Assembly (NCBI GenBank): GCA_029532415.1
Contig: JAQOTA010000007.1
Location: forward strand, 186,001 to 250,000
Reading direction: 5' to 3'
Origin: Marasmius tenuissimus
Taxonomy: Eukaryota > Basidiomycota > Agaricomycetes > Agaricales > Marasmiaceae
Length of the DNA stretch: 64,000 nt
The notes beneath the pieces were generated by a model, which was not told the DNA's origin, did no database searches, and worked only from the letters and a program-made list of their open reading frames with translations. Shown in pieces: positions 41,643 to 53,489 of the stretch (position 1 is the first letter of the stretch; each line of letters starts with the position of its first letter). Both the position numbers and the translations under genes were made by a program.

Positions 41643-44600
41643 ATGGCAACGAGCATTGGGGCGTCCACGTCAAGACAAGCTATGGAGACAGAGCACACCA
41701 GGCGGAGAAGAGTAGTTCGAAACAGATGGATTGACGACGAAGCGGGTATAGATGGCGATGAAGAAGACTTCGATGACGATGAAGAGCAGGGTATGAACGA
41801 TGAGAAAGATGGAGGAGAGGGCGACAGAATAGCGAGAAGAGACAGATCGTCTTTGCCAAGGATAGAAACGCGTCGTTTAGGTACGTTCTGACGTTTTAGC
41901 ATTCGCACTCTTTCTGATATCTCTTATTCAGGCTCTAGGGGCGGAGCACCTCAGATTTTTGACGGATTGATCGCACGCGTTGAAGGTCCCCGGCCCCAAA
42001 ATAGTAACAATGCAGGGAACCAGAATGAAACGGTTGGGGAAAACTCAGACAATAGTCCAGATGAGGAAGCTGGGCATTTGCGACATGAGCCTTCATTCGA
42101 TCCGGAAAGTCCTCTAGAAAATGCCATGTTCAAGTTATTCGCGGAGGCAGACACGGCCCTGTATCGGGTCAAGTGCGAGGTATGTTATCCCCACTTATTG
42201 GGCAGATCTTTCATATCTAAACGGTGCGACAGCCGGGCTGTGAACTTCCTGCAATCATGTATCTCATACAACGTGCCGTTGCGGAAGACACACCAAAATC
42301 AGACCCTAATTCTGGAAATCTAGAGAGCTCGAAGTGTGAGGGAAAAGTACTGCTGAGCTCCTTGATTCGTTCGGCGTTCATGGGCAAGAAAACCGGTCAC
42401 ATCTACGTTGAGGTTACAAGCTGGAATGTTAGAGATCCGGTTCTACGGGAAATCTTCCACAGCACCCCTGGTCTACTGTACCCTTCCCGATATCCTGGTG
42501 GCTACCCTGTTCGGTTCCATCCGGGTGTCAAAGACTCCCTGCCTGCAGCGGAATTTGTGGAGCGCAATGAATGGGCTCAAACTCTCCATATGACAGGTAG
42601 GGGGGTCCTACCAGGCGACTTTGTCCAGATAGGGCGCCACGCCAAGTATCGGGGTGATGTTGGCCTCGTAGTAGACGTAGATCGGGACGATCTGATGTCC
42701 GTATCCCGCGCACGCCTTCTGGTTCCCCCGAGAATTCCTTACCATTGGCGTCTCAAAGTGGACCAATCACATTTCAACGACCAAGCACTTGAGTACTCGA
42801 GTGAGGACCGGTTAAATCCCAATCACGAGGACTTCTACCCACGACCATTCCACTACAAAGAATGGCTCGCCGCAGGATGGAAGTGGAAGGCCGATTTAGT
42901 CCCTCATTGCCGAACACACAGATGCAAGACGCCGAAGGACCCCGAAGTCCCGAATGTGGAAGGACACTGCAGACCGTGCCAGGACTGGGAAATGTGTCCC
43001 GAGGCTTACCTCGTGTTCCAGAAACGCGAGTTTCAGGACATGTTGGAATCTATATGGGTCAAGAACTCACGCCTCTCTAAGGCGGACAGTATTGCTTTCC
43101 ACGCCGGAGTCTGTTTCCACGTCAGCCAGTTTCAGAATCAACAGCTCTACGATTCCCTTTCAGATCTCCCACCACCCAGAGGATGGGATTTCACCATCGG
43201 CGATCGCGTATTCATCGTTAAACCTCATGTCACACCAGAACCGCAGCCAAAAAAGTTTCTGACAATGACGATTTCCTTCCTCAAGCACTACCCCGATGAA
43301 AGTCACGGGTGTGAAGGATCCATTGTGTCGGTTTCGGGCTCGATGTGCAAAGTCAGGTTGGATGACCTTCCGGGGTTAGTACACCAAGCGACAAATTCGC
43401 CCGAGGTACCAGCAGTGGTCAGGGATGAAACGTTGGCGTTCGAATTCCAGCCGCTCAGGTCGCAGACATCAGACCCTAAAGAAGAAGAGGGAATGGTGGT
43501 CAGCGTGTTGCAACACCACATTCGGCGGTCTCTTAGACCAGGAGATGAAGTGGAAGTCATCGATGGAATTGAAAAAGGTGCCAATGGATGGATATTCGAT
43601 GTAACAGAAGATTGGAACGCCGTGGTCATGGTTAACGACCCTTTGGAGCCTGACCGGCCGATGTCACAACTGGAACCCCATGTGAGTAGCACGATTCCAC
43701 TTATTTCGAAAGTGTTGCTCAGTAGAATTGTAAAGATGATCACAACCACGGTGAACTTCTTGCGCCCGTACAGACCTTGTGGCTCTACGGTGAACCAGGC
43801 CCCACGGCAACTCACGAGGACCTTTGGAGTGGCTGCAGCGCCAGATGGGGTACTGGCCAACGTGGGACTGTGTCCTCAGACGCCGAAACCGGTTCAGCAT
43901 AGGCAGACTGAGCGAAATCCTTGGATAGGGACGCGGGTGAGGATAATCAAACACAAGAGCGGGTCGAAGGACTCCGGAGTTGTGAGATCGGTTCATGTGG
44001 CGGGTGAAGCCCCGATTGGTAGGCCCAACAAGACCAACAATGTCAGCGGTCTGATCATCAATGTTGAATCGGACACTCGCCGACAGCGCACAGGCGATAT
44101 CGCCGTTGATTATAACAACGTACGAGATCTGGAGTAAGTTGTTCCTTCGATTAGTATCCAAATGAGAGAATGCTAAATTCCAGCAGCTCGGGCCGATTCC
44201 TCAACCAAGTTAGGCCATTGGCTGAAGATTCCTTCTGGAAGCAGCAGTTTTGACCTTTCTACTTTGAGCGATATAGCGATAAGGAAGAAAGGGAGTTGAA
44301 GGATAGGGAGGAAAACAAGCGATTGCAAGAGATGGAGAGGGAGCAACGAATGCGAGAAGAAGCAGAACGGCGCTTGGTAGCCCCAAGCAATGGTGGGACC
44401 CCACCGCCCGGCGAAGATGTTGATGCTCCGGATATTGGCTCGGCTTGGGACCCGGAGAGCACAGTCAAGCTCCCAGTTGATTGGTTAATCTCCCCCGGGG
44501 CGCTTCAAGGCCAGGGACCGATATGTTCAGCTCGAATACAATGGGGAAGACAGGCCTCATAAGATTGTCTACTACCCGCCCCGCGTGCAGAGACGAGTAT

Positions 44601-44950
44601 CTGCCTGTCCCATGGAGTCGGCTGAGCTTGACAAGTCTTCCGATCAGCCAAAACTCCGAACAGAGGCTCGCATGATGATCGTGATAGAAGGGGACCACCT
44701 TGGCAAACTAGTATATCGGGTTGGACAGTGATATGTCTCTGAGGAGCAGAGCAAGGACCACGCGCGCCTGATCGTGCATGTGGTGGTCAACATAGATGTA
44801 ATAGCTAGCACGTGCAAAATTTCTGAGGAGGAGTTGCTTCTGCATGAGTCTAGCCTTGCTATTGTGAAAGATGACCAGACACTATGCTCGCATGCACAAC
44901 AACAATTAGATAAAATTAGACAGGAGAACAAGAACAAGTTGTATTTGTAG
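41643..44950 (+). pseudogene. Spt5-like NGN-KOW protein, KDZ cargo, C-terminal part broken
   Basis: Exons 41,643-41,880, 41,932-42,179, 42,233-43,681 and 43,736 onward join in phase. An acidic N-terminus (DDEEQ-type runs) precedes an NGN-like domain: YRVKCE, PGCELPAIMYLIQRAV, then SAFMGKKTGHIYVEV. KOW-type modules follow: VLPGDFVQIGR ... YRGDVGLVVDVD ... LLVPPRIP, FTIGDRVFIV, and LRPGDEVEVIDGIEKGANG leading to NFLRPY. In Spt4-Spt5 these parts bind RNA polymerase II and aid elongation. After the GA|C splice at 44,139/44,184 the frame is cut by TGA at 44,251-44,253, a +1 shift near 44,491-44,500 and TGA at 44,729-44,731. Coding-like sequence continues through each lesion to 44,950. The N-terminal NGN-KOW product may still be made. 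Confidence 0.85.
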
Positions 44951-45105
44951 AATTTCTTGTATCAGTAGCAGCCTGCAGCATTATTGTATCAATAACACGC
45001 GTTTCCACGCGTTTGTTTGTTCGAATAAAAAGTGTTGTTTTGTTTTATTGATACATCGTGTACCACCTCGTCCACTCTCTCATTGCACTATCCTCAAGCC
45101 TCAAG

Positions 45106-48100
45106 ATGGCGAAATCAAAGGTCTCAACCCGAAAACCACGCGTCGCACCTACGCCTGGCCCGTCAAAGGTCAAAACATCCACAAAAAAAACTGGAGAGGT
45201 ATGATTAACTCATAGGCCGCAAAGCTACCACTGACGTTGAGTCCAGATAGCCTCGGTTCCAGCAACCCAGGTCAGCGAGGTTACAGAGGTATTTAGGTCT
45301 CTCGTCGTCTTCTCTGAGAGATGTGGTCTCATTCCAAGCGTAGAGCAAGGGCACTGCTCCTTCGGTTGAACCTGTAGCAAGAGGCCGTTACTCGACGCGC
45401 TCCCGGGTCCCCAAGAAAAACCCTAAGTGAGTAGATTTTTGTTTCGTTACGAATTTCATTCGGCTGCTAATCGTTTCAATAGACCCGAAGCCATCGTTTT
45501 AGCAACCTCGAAGAAAGGAGGGGCGAGGTTTGCCTACGTGGCCAAGCTGGTGCCCAGTTCAGAAGACGATGCAACGCACCCCGTTCCTCAACATTCGGAA
45601 TCCCACGAAGAGGCACTCGATCGATCTACGGATGAGGAAGAACAGGTCCACATCCAATTGTCGCAGGAAGTCCTCCACCCCGACTCTCGGTCGTCCCAGG
45701 AGAATCTTGTTGATATAGATCAGCCGCTAGATGACGGCAGCGACAACAACAGCCTTGGAGCTGCTCAATGCGAGCGTGTCGCAGAAGATGACGAGGGTTT
45801 TGATGACGAGGAGAATCGGGAGGACGACGGGGGTCGGGAGGACGAGGGGGATCGAGAGGACGAGGGGGATCGCGACGATGAGGATGAATACGACAGTGTT
45901 CAGGATGGGACTCCCAAGCGTAGGCAGAACGCCGACCCTTCTGATGATGAGTACGGCGATGCAAATCAGGTAAGAAGTGCATTACTGTAGCCTCGGTTTC
46001 GTACCTGATGTGAGCTTTCAACCTAGGTGCCCGTGGACAGCGATTCAACGGGCTCGTCCTTTGGAAAGACGTTGGCAAAGAAGAAGGCCAACTTGCGAAA
46101 GAAGGGACTACCTTTGAGTTCTGAGGAAGACACGCACGATGATGGGGACAAGCAAGCCGTTCCCAGTCCAATCCGTCCACCCAAACGCCGAAAGGCGAAG
46201 GGCAGTCGACAGGACTTCCAGAAATATATCCAACCAACAGGCCCGGCACAACGTCAACATCGTGGTTCACCGCCACCGCCAGCATCCTCTCCAGCTCCCT
46301 CGTCGCCCTCACCTGAGCATCGTGAACGGTCTGTCGTACCCGCTGCCTCTGCAACTACACCCAATCCAAGTCAAGGCGCATCTACAGGGCAGGAGAGGTA
46401 CAAGCCAGGGCCGATGGCCCAAGGGGCTAAGGACGCAATGGATGCATTGTGGGTTGAGGTGCGGGAGAAGATCGATGTCATCTCCAACGCCCATAACAAG
46501 TCTCCGGAGGCCCTCTGGCAGTACTGGGGGAGAAAAGATATCAAGGAACGTGGACCGAACACCTGGAATGTCTTCCAGGCTTCTTGCGGTTGGGTTGAAG
46601 GCGAGGAGCAGACAGCGAAGCCAGATAATAGTACGTTCGCATAGTAATCTTTCCCTGCGGTAAAAATATTCATACAGCCATCTAGTGACAGTGGGGGAAT
46701 GGGCCGACTTCATCAAGGATCAGTACAACCAGCGCAAAGCAGCAGCCGCAGAGTGACTTGGGGTGCCCGTCGACAAACTCACTTCTGCACAATTGCGTGA
46801 GGAGTTTGCGGCAGAGCTGGAATGGAATGAGCGGCAAAAGGGGGCGTTTAATGACGCGTTACTGCAGAACGGAGCGATGGAAGCCCATATCCAGTCGCTC
46901 GTTGAGCCCATTGTCGCGACCGTAAGTTTGATTCTCAGCTATCGTTCCATTCAACCATGCTGACCACTCACCAGTCCCAGAGGATTCGTGACCAATACGG
47001 AGTTCACGTATTCGGCTATGCTATCCAGACAAGACGTGATGCTAATAACATGAGTGTGTCGTGCGCCTGGGGACCCAAAGGGGAATACGAACAAGTCCAG
47101 AAGGCTTTCGGCAGGAATATACGGGAGCCTATAGGGGAATTCGAAGCCATGTTCAAGTGAGGGCTTGTCACTTCCACTCATCATCAGTTCTTCATTCTCA
47201 TGTTCCTTGTATAGGATAATCGAAATGGAGAATGCAGGCCACTCTCTAGCGATAGGTAGACAGCACGTACAACTTCAAGCTCGGCAGAATGGCAAGGACG
47301 GCAATAGGGCAATGGTCAAGATCTTCTACCAGGAGGATTGTAGTGAGTTCATTGGCTTTGCGTGATCAATAAGTACCTTATGCTTAATCTTACAGGGCAA
47401 TTCTCTTTCGATAAGGACGTGCCCCTGGACAGCTTCCTCAGATTGGCTTGGAAGTATCGCATTTGTATCGTCGATTGGCCAGCGAGTGTGCCTTTCCCGG
47501 AGACCGGGAAGAGTGTGTTCAAGATGAGCGCTGAACATGCTGCCAAAGCCGTCGAGCCGCGCGAGAGGTACATCGAGGCTATAGTCGATGGGCGCACCGA
47601 AGAAGACTTTGTGGTGAATCCCAAGCATATGCGTTTGATTCGCTGGAGCGATGGTAAGCTCTCAAACCACCTTAAGATCAACTTCAGCCGCTGATATGGA
47701 TCATCAGAGCAAATGAAGCTCGACATTGACGAGGCAGATAAGGTTACCATTGTCATCGACGATAACGGCGTAACCAAGCACACTGCGGGAGAATCCAAAA
47801 TATATGGGCAAGGGGAGTTTTACGATGCCGACGCAACCCCAAAGAAGAAGAGGGGTGGTAGAGGTAGGAAGCGCACCGCTACTGCTGCGGAAAAGGAAAA
47901 AGAGAAACAGGAGGTTCATCAGGCAGCTTTGGATCTCAAGGAGGGTAATCAGTTGGAGAAGCAGTGGATGGCAGTCAAACCACGCCTCGAGGCAGACATG
48001 GCGAGGATGGACATGGAGGATGGACAACGTCGACGCTATTATCAGGGGCATTCAGACGATGACGATGACGACAATTACGACAACGAGCCCAGGTACAACT

Positions 48101-49079
48101 ACGAGCAGATATTTCCCTCCCGGGGTAAGTCGTTATCCGCGACCTCCTAGTCAGACACTAAATGGCATTGCTCAGGTTCTCAACAACTCAGGCATGCAGC
48201 CCCTGACGACCAACACGACCACGACGACAAACATTCCCCCGCTCCACAGCCCGTGAAACGAGTCCCGTCGTCTCGACCTCGTTCTACCTCCTTTGACGTC
48301 GACCATACCAGTAAGTAGATGTCATCATCTGCAATACGTACAATGATGAACTCTGCCCTTAGCTCCCCGACGCCCTGTGGCTAAAGCCTCGTCATCCCGA
48401 CTACGTCAAGCAGACATTGAGGTACACCGTGATCGTGAGTCTGTGTTTCGTGTTATTCCGTCATTCAGGTTTGGGACTGTATTTTAGGGTCCACAGATTA
48501 CAGTCGCCCAGAATCGTCTTCTGTACGGCGTTCAGTAGAGGACTACTCGTCATCGTCGTACAGTCGGAAGCGTGTGCACAATGAAGAGCAGTATGAGGAG
48601 GAGTATCGTTCTCGCTGTACATTGAGCCATGCATCGCAATCTCAAGGTGAGTCTTATTACACAAAGAGCATGACTACACCTGACAATACACAGTGCGTAA
48701 AGCAGATCCGCAGGGAAACAAGCGTGCTCGAGGGGATCCTGCTGCCGACAAGTCCGATTCACGACGTGCAAGTCGTACCTCCAATCTGCCGCCGTCCCGT
48801 CGAATGGGTGATGGGGCCGAGCTGGAACCTCAGATCTCTCGCTCGGACCGCCCTGCGAAACGCCATCGGCACGCATACTCAAGATCTGTATCTCCGGCAC
48901 AGGATCGCGACCGTGGGGCGACTCAATCCTCCATCAGATATGCCCAGGATAAGGTTAAGGGTACCATAAAGGGCAAAGAAAGGGAACCAGTGCACTTCGA
49001 CCCAGAGTACCGTCGTTCTGGTCATTCTGATAGACGACCAACCCTGCCTGGCGTGCGGTCTTCGGCGAAGCCTCGGTAA
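45106..49079 (+). CDS. large multi-exon acidic/SR-like cargo protein, one in-frame TGA
   Basis: At least 14 exons, plus strand, roughly 1,000 codons, with GT/AG introns in phase throughout. The N-terminal third is basic then acidic, with tandem EDEGDRED-type repeats near 45,830-45,890. The middle (46,690-47,690) is a folded region, for example DALWVEVREKIDV, EWADFIKDQY and RQFSFDKDVPLDSFLRLAW. A lysine-rich KKKRGGRGRKR segment and a Ser/Arg-rich tail follow. I recognise no family. A single TGA at 46,754-46,756 follows KAAAAE and precedes LGVPVDKLTSAQ; CGA (Arg) fits there. All other exons look intact, so the lesion is probably recent. It follows the Spt5-like gene in the same orientation. Confidence 0.7.
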
Positions 49080-49281
49080 TTTGCGTACTTGCACTTGTAT
49101 TTGTTTCTCGTTTTCAATGTCAACTTTTTATCTCTGCAATCAGTGGCCTAAGTGAAAGTCTCGGTATCCACGCATGAGTTTCGAGCAATAGAGTCTCGAT
49201 TTGCGTGATCTCTACGGTAGTGACGTACAAGAGTAACGGAGAACCACATATACTGTGAGAGACAGACTGCCTACGTATTGA

Positions 49282-49703
49282 CTATCTGCGCCGATTTGGA
49301 TACTTCGTATGAGGAAAATGGTGGTAAATCTTCGTTCTCTGGGTGTTGTTGTCCTCAAGTTCCACGAGAAAAGTAGACAGACGAACTCGTAGGCTGTCGA
49401 AAGAGAAACAATGAATGAATTATTCTCTCGCAAGCTCAAGGGATTGTCCGAGCGTACTCACCTTACAAGCTCTGCCTCCAAACGCGCTTTCTCCCTAAGA
49501 TGTGTCTCTTTGTCCTCGAGGTTACCCTCGGGTCCGCCTTCCTCCTTTTCCGCAATCTGTCTGAGCATCTCTTCCTCGCAAAACAGCAGGACTTCGTTGG
49601 CCCAAATCTCGAATTTTGCTGTGTCGATGTTGGCAGCAATGTCATTGCGCTTCCTGCATCCTGGAAGGGTGTATTCCAGCAAGGGATACACAGGGAGAGA
49701 CAT
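49282..49703 (-). CDS. small coiled-coil cargo protein
   Basis: Two exons, 49,703-49,462 and 49,393-49,282, join at AG|C across a GTGAGT...ACAG intron, 117 codons. After MSLPVYPLLEYTLPGC comes a long amphipathic Glu/Leu/Arg stretch (EEEMLRQIAEKEEG ... REKARLEAELVSL). The region is probably a coiled coil. A CTTAG acceptor directly before the ATG, with a branch-like CTAAC, suggests another 5' exon (possibly ending ...LEPIKAR). Function unknown. It is the last cargo gene before the right subterminal array and points inward. Confidence 0.55.
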
Positions 49704-50304
49704 CTAAGAGAGAAACGGTTAGTAGGAGTACATCTGGCTGGGATATTCAACCCACATCGTGCTTTGATGGGCTCAAGTGCAGGTGGGAGTGCAGGTGTGA
49801 GTCGGCGGTTTTGATTTTTTTTTTGTTTTATACTGTGAGCATTGGTATAATATTCACTGCTGATGCACAATCTATCATTGGTCGCATGGCCCAGTGGTAT
49901 AGTAATGACAGCGTTGGCTTAAGCGCCGATGCCATCAGCGCTAAATCTACGTGAGGTCAGTTGATCGACTCTCCACCGTGCCTCGCATATCCCAAACGGA
50001 TGTGAATAATTTTATTATTGGTTTGTGCTATCGCGCCGTTCCTTCAGCTACCTCAATGTCTCTAGCAACGAGCAAGATATGACCTTGTAGCCTTTTTTGT
50101 TTGTACGCTAAACAAAGATCCTGCGCACAAAAAATGACCAAAGATGTCTGAGACATTACGATAGCTGTAAGTAATACACCCAGAAACAAAGTGCCCAAGG
50201 CTAGCAATAGTTGTGCAGGCAGAAAACGTAGACGGTCAACTCACCATAGCGAAGGCAGACCCACAACTGGACCTACAACGAACATTTGATCGAGCTTGCA
50301 TAAG
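49704..50304. other. right-hand cargo spacer
   Basis: Possible 5' exon of the coiled-coil gene at about 49,750-49,800, then a tRNA-like fragment near 49,885-49,970 that I did not accept. No gene otherwise. Confidence 0.35.
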
Positions 50305-50642
50305 ATGAGGGAATGCCCGGCCGATCTGAGATAGCGGGGTATACCCGTTTGGTTTCGAGACTCAGGGGGATACCCGCTTATGTTGGGATGCACGGGGTAT
50401 ACCCAATTGTTTGGGATTCCGGGGATACCCGCTTAAGTGGGAAGCACGGGGGTATACCTGGGTATACCCGTTTGTTTTGGAGATCCAGGGGATACCCGCC
50501 TGTACATTTGGAGAACGCGGGGCATACTCAGTCAGTTTCGACCATCGGGGTATACCCGGTCGACTGTCAAACTCAGGGTATACCCGCTCACGTTGGAACC
50601 ACAGGGGTATACCCGGTGCGGTTGGCAGAGTCGGGTATACCC
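50305..50642 (-). repeat. right subterminal array of GGGTATACCC-type palindromes
   Basis: About eleven to twelve units of 27-36 bp with GGGTATACCC-type cores, mirror image of the left array. Even the inner border motif is shared (GATGAGGG next to a GGGTAT-type core at both ends). Confidence 0.9.
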
Positions 50643-51021
50643 ACAAGTTCGGATAAGGCGTTCTTGTTCCTCCCTTGCTCTAAACTGCCGAGGTGAGATG
50701 CACTATACGACTGACCGAAGGCGAATGTAACCACCCTTACACTCAAATAGTGACTACGACGGACAGACGGGACACTCTTTCATTATTTCTCTCAATTCCT
50801 CAAATCAGTGCCGCTCATGTCCAGTAGCCGTTCACAATCCTCGTATAACTTCCTAAGTCTCATGCCTACGTTACAAGTAATATTATCTATAACCTTGGGG
50901 ACCATGACTCACGCAACTGCTGAAGTGACGCAAACCGTGAGGATCCCGAGCAGCAGCCCCAGCCCCAGATCCGCAACAACACGTGGGAGAACGTACATAC
51001 ACACCCTTTGGGTACCACAAT
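50643..51021. other. between right array and right TIR
   Basis: No gene. Short patches still match the corresponding left-end sequence (for example GGATCCTCACGGTT), so the inverted homology of the two ends extends patchily beyond the TIR. Confidence 0.5.
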
Positions 51022-51348
51022 CTGTACGTGCGCTAAAGAGAAGCGAGCCGCGATGAGCCCCACCAGCAGCAGTGCCCAGCCCCCAACCCGCGAAAAATCG
51101 CGAGGGAAGAGACCCCTGCCACCCCGTCACATCACAGAGGACGAGGGAAATACCCGCTGCTGGGGCAGATCTGACCTCTGAGCGGGGATACCCATCAGCG
51201 AGGTCTGGCAGAGGCGGGGTATACCTGCCCTACACACCACGGGTATCCCCGCCTTGGGGCACAACTGCTAGAAAAGACCCCTCATAGGCCTAATTATCTC
51301 ACCGGGGAGATAGGCCTATGAGGGGGGTAAAGGGGTATGCCTGAGGTG
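51022..51348 (-). repeat. right terminal inverted repeat of the KDZ element
   Basis: Inverted partner of 29,528-29,854, ending CCTGAGGTG next to the target duplication GCTCAAG. It carries the second copy of the internal hairpin (51,278-51,325). Confidence 0.95.
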
Positions 51349-52287
51349 GCTCAAGCGACGAGCTATAGGGCAACAAGGCTGTAAAAATTTGCTAATAGGA
51401 AAAAGGCCCCAGCGAATTTTTAGTCCAGGTGCAGCACGAATGTTTGCCACTGCCTTCCACCTTCTCTTTCATTCTTCAGCCTCATGCTTTTGACTTCCCC
51501 CCAACTTCGTTGTTTCGCTTCTGTTCTGGTAGTGATCCATTACATGGGGACATCCGGTAAACAGCGCTTACTCATGCCGTTCAGCCTTCAGATTACAAGC
51601 AATCGCCACTCGGTACAGGCTCATTTCCTCCATCGGTGATACACCAATCGTCAGGTAGACAATGACGGGTCCATTCTCCGTTGATGGTGAAGAAGGATCT
51701 CTTTAATAGCACGATATATATATTGTGAGCTCTTGAAGATAGTCCCATTGCGATTATAGCTAATCGCAGGGATGACGAGCTGAGACATGCGTATTTGATG
51801 GAAAGAACTATGACGTCTTCTTTCTGATTCCCTTTCATAAGTTATATCATACCTTGCGTGGGCCTCAGAAGAGATGCTCGTGCTAGATCTAGTTCAAGCG
51901 CCCGTCGAGTCGCTTTTTGAGGAGGTATAAATGCCACCGTGACTGTGCTGGCGACCCAATACGCCTTAGGTTTAGAGTCTAGACACCGGTACTACCCTTG
52001 CCATGATATAGTAGGGATAGACATAGCATGGTCTACCCACATTCAGGACGGTTGTCAACCAAATTCAACTATCGGGGCTATGGTGAGCGGGCCCACCCAG
52101 ATATTGACACACGCAACTTAACAAGTGTAGGTGTTATCACCATTCCCGAGATTGCGGAGAGGTTGGGAGCTAGCAAGAAGTTGACAGAAGTACTTGACTG
52201 AATGCACTTTAGTCTTGTTCCGAGTTTGACTATGTGCTACCAGAGTTGTAGTAATAGCTTCGTGGTAAGCCAGACCTTGTTCAACTC

Positions 52288-52876
52288 TAGTGATGCGCGG
52301 GCTCGGGCTGGGCTCAAAGCCTCGGGCTTGGGCTTGGCTTTGAGGGCTTAGGCTCACCAAAATCTGAGCCCGAGCCTTGGGCCCAAGCCGGACGTCAAAG
52401 CCCTGGGGCTTGGGCCTGAGCCTGGGCTTATAACAACCTCGTAAATTGTCGCTGTAAGGAAAATAAGGCATCCCAAGCAGTGTATCTGTCCGGGAGTGCC
52501 TTCTCACCATTACCCGTCAAGCATGTTGATCCAGAGAGGTGCAGTCGACTGTCTTCCACAACTGGTAGCCCAGATTCAGTGAGTAGTGAGCTCAATTTCA
52601 GCTGTGAAAATCAAATGAATCACTTACTATCAATACCATATAGTGTTGTGTTGGCGCGGGGACTAACAATGTTTAGGGACCTACAATGTGTGAAGTATAT
52701 CTTGATTCCTGCCGGTGGATAATGGGAGAGGGCTTGAGCCTAGAGCTTGGGCTTACAAAATGTCAAGCCCGAGCCCTAAGCCTCCCAAAGCCCTCTACCA
52801 GGGCTGGGCTAGGCTTTTCAAGCCCCGGGCTTGGCTTGGGCTCGCCAGGGCTCAAGCCTGAGCCCGCACATCACTA
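52288..52876. mobile_element. hAT-like non-autonomous element, 589 bp
   Basis: Ends TAGTGATGCGCGGGCTC and, inverted, TAGTGATGTGCGGGCTC. The 8-bp duplication TTCAACTC lies at 52,280-52,287 and 52,877-52,884. Copy B has the empty site near 62,960-62,972. Both subterminal regions are dense in GGGCTTGGGCTC/GAGCCC motifs. The 8-bp duplication and TAGTG-type ends point to hAT. No transposase inside. Confidence 0.85.
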
Positions 52877-53489
52877 TTCAACTCCTCTGTCGTGATTCTC
52901 ATGACACCCTCCCAATACTTTTGACCCTGTAACGATCAGATTGAAGGCTACCAATCCGCAGTGTACACATCGTGCCGCCGACAGGATCTTTCTTGGAGCC
53001 CTGGCCTCGCCGAATGAACTATACGCAAATCAAAGAATTAGTGCCACCTACGGACAATTTCGAGGGCCCAGTGTGTCTAAAGGCGACTAGAGAGATCTCG
53101 AAATATGGCTTACCTCGACTTCCTCAATTTGTTTGCAATCCCCTTCCCGAATCTCCTTGCCATCCTGACACAGGGTTACAGCCGCGATACCTTCCATCAC
53201 TCACCTGCCACTTTCCCGTGATGGAGCCTGTAAGACTGTACCAAGGTTCGCTATTTAGCTTATCGATACCAGCAGCGAAATGCTAACCTCTAGATATGCC
53301 TGTCTTACAGCGTCCCTCTTTGTTTATTTTTCTGTAGATCGAGCACAGAAATCATGTATAATTTCGCCCATACTGCGCCGGAGGCTTGGTCTGACTTCTG
53401 ACTTTCAGGGCTTCACAGAACCGTGAGCTTCGAGAGAGAGGGGAAAATCCCCTCGATAACTCGTGGCTCGAGCATGGCAATGAGAAGCC

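Larger units (their letters stand above)
29528..51348. mobile_element. 21.8-kb KDZ-type DNA transposon carrying cargo genes
   Basis: The unit starts CACCTCAGGCATACC and ends with its reverse complement. The TIRs of about 327 bp differ at only a few positions. The target duplication is GCTCAAG (29,521-29,527 and 51,349-51,355; eight bases if the terminal G is counted). Copy B of the surrounding repeat has the uninterrupted site near 62,022-62,028, which fixes the borders independently. Inside are a KDZ transposase, a GIY-YIG-type gene, an Spt5-like gene, several uncharacterised genes, two tRNA-like genes and mirror-image subterminal arrays. KDZ (Kyakuja-Dileera-Zisupton) elements are known large DNA transposons of fungi and other eukaryotes. 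This cargo set is what I find unusual. Confidence 0.93.

Noticed and set aside
33759..46756. UGA reassigned or decoded as an amino acid in this organism
   Set aside because: The intact host genes I read (F-box, laccase, subtilisin) use no internal TGA, and the lesions fit CpG decay better.
49885..49970. tRNA-like sequence with a good A box
   Set aside because: No clean T arm or acceptor stem can be folded; B box is disrupted.
29528..51348. A TET/JBP dioxygenase gene, known from some fungal KDZ elements
   Set aside because: I looked for HxD ... H-type dioxygenase motifs in the cargo and saw none.
52972..53286. Possible gene in repeat copy A, similar to a frame at 63,039-63,305
   Set aside because: The frames drift apart between copies through indels, so coding conservation is not supported.
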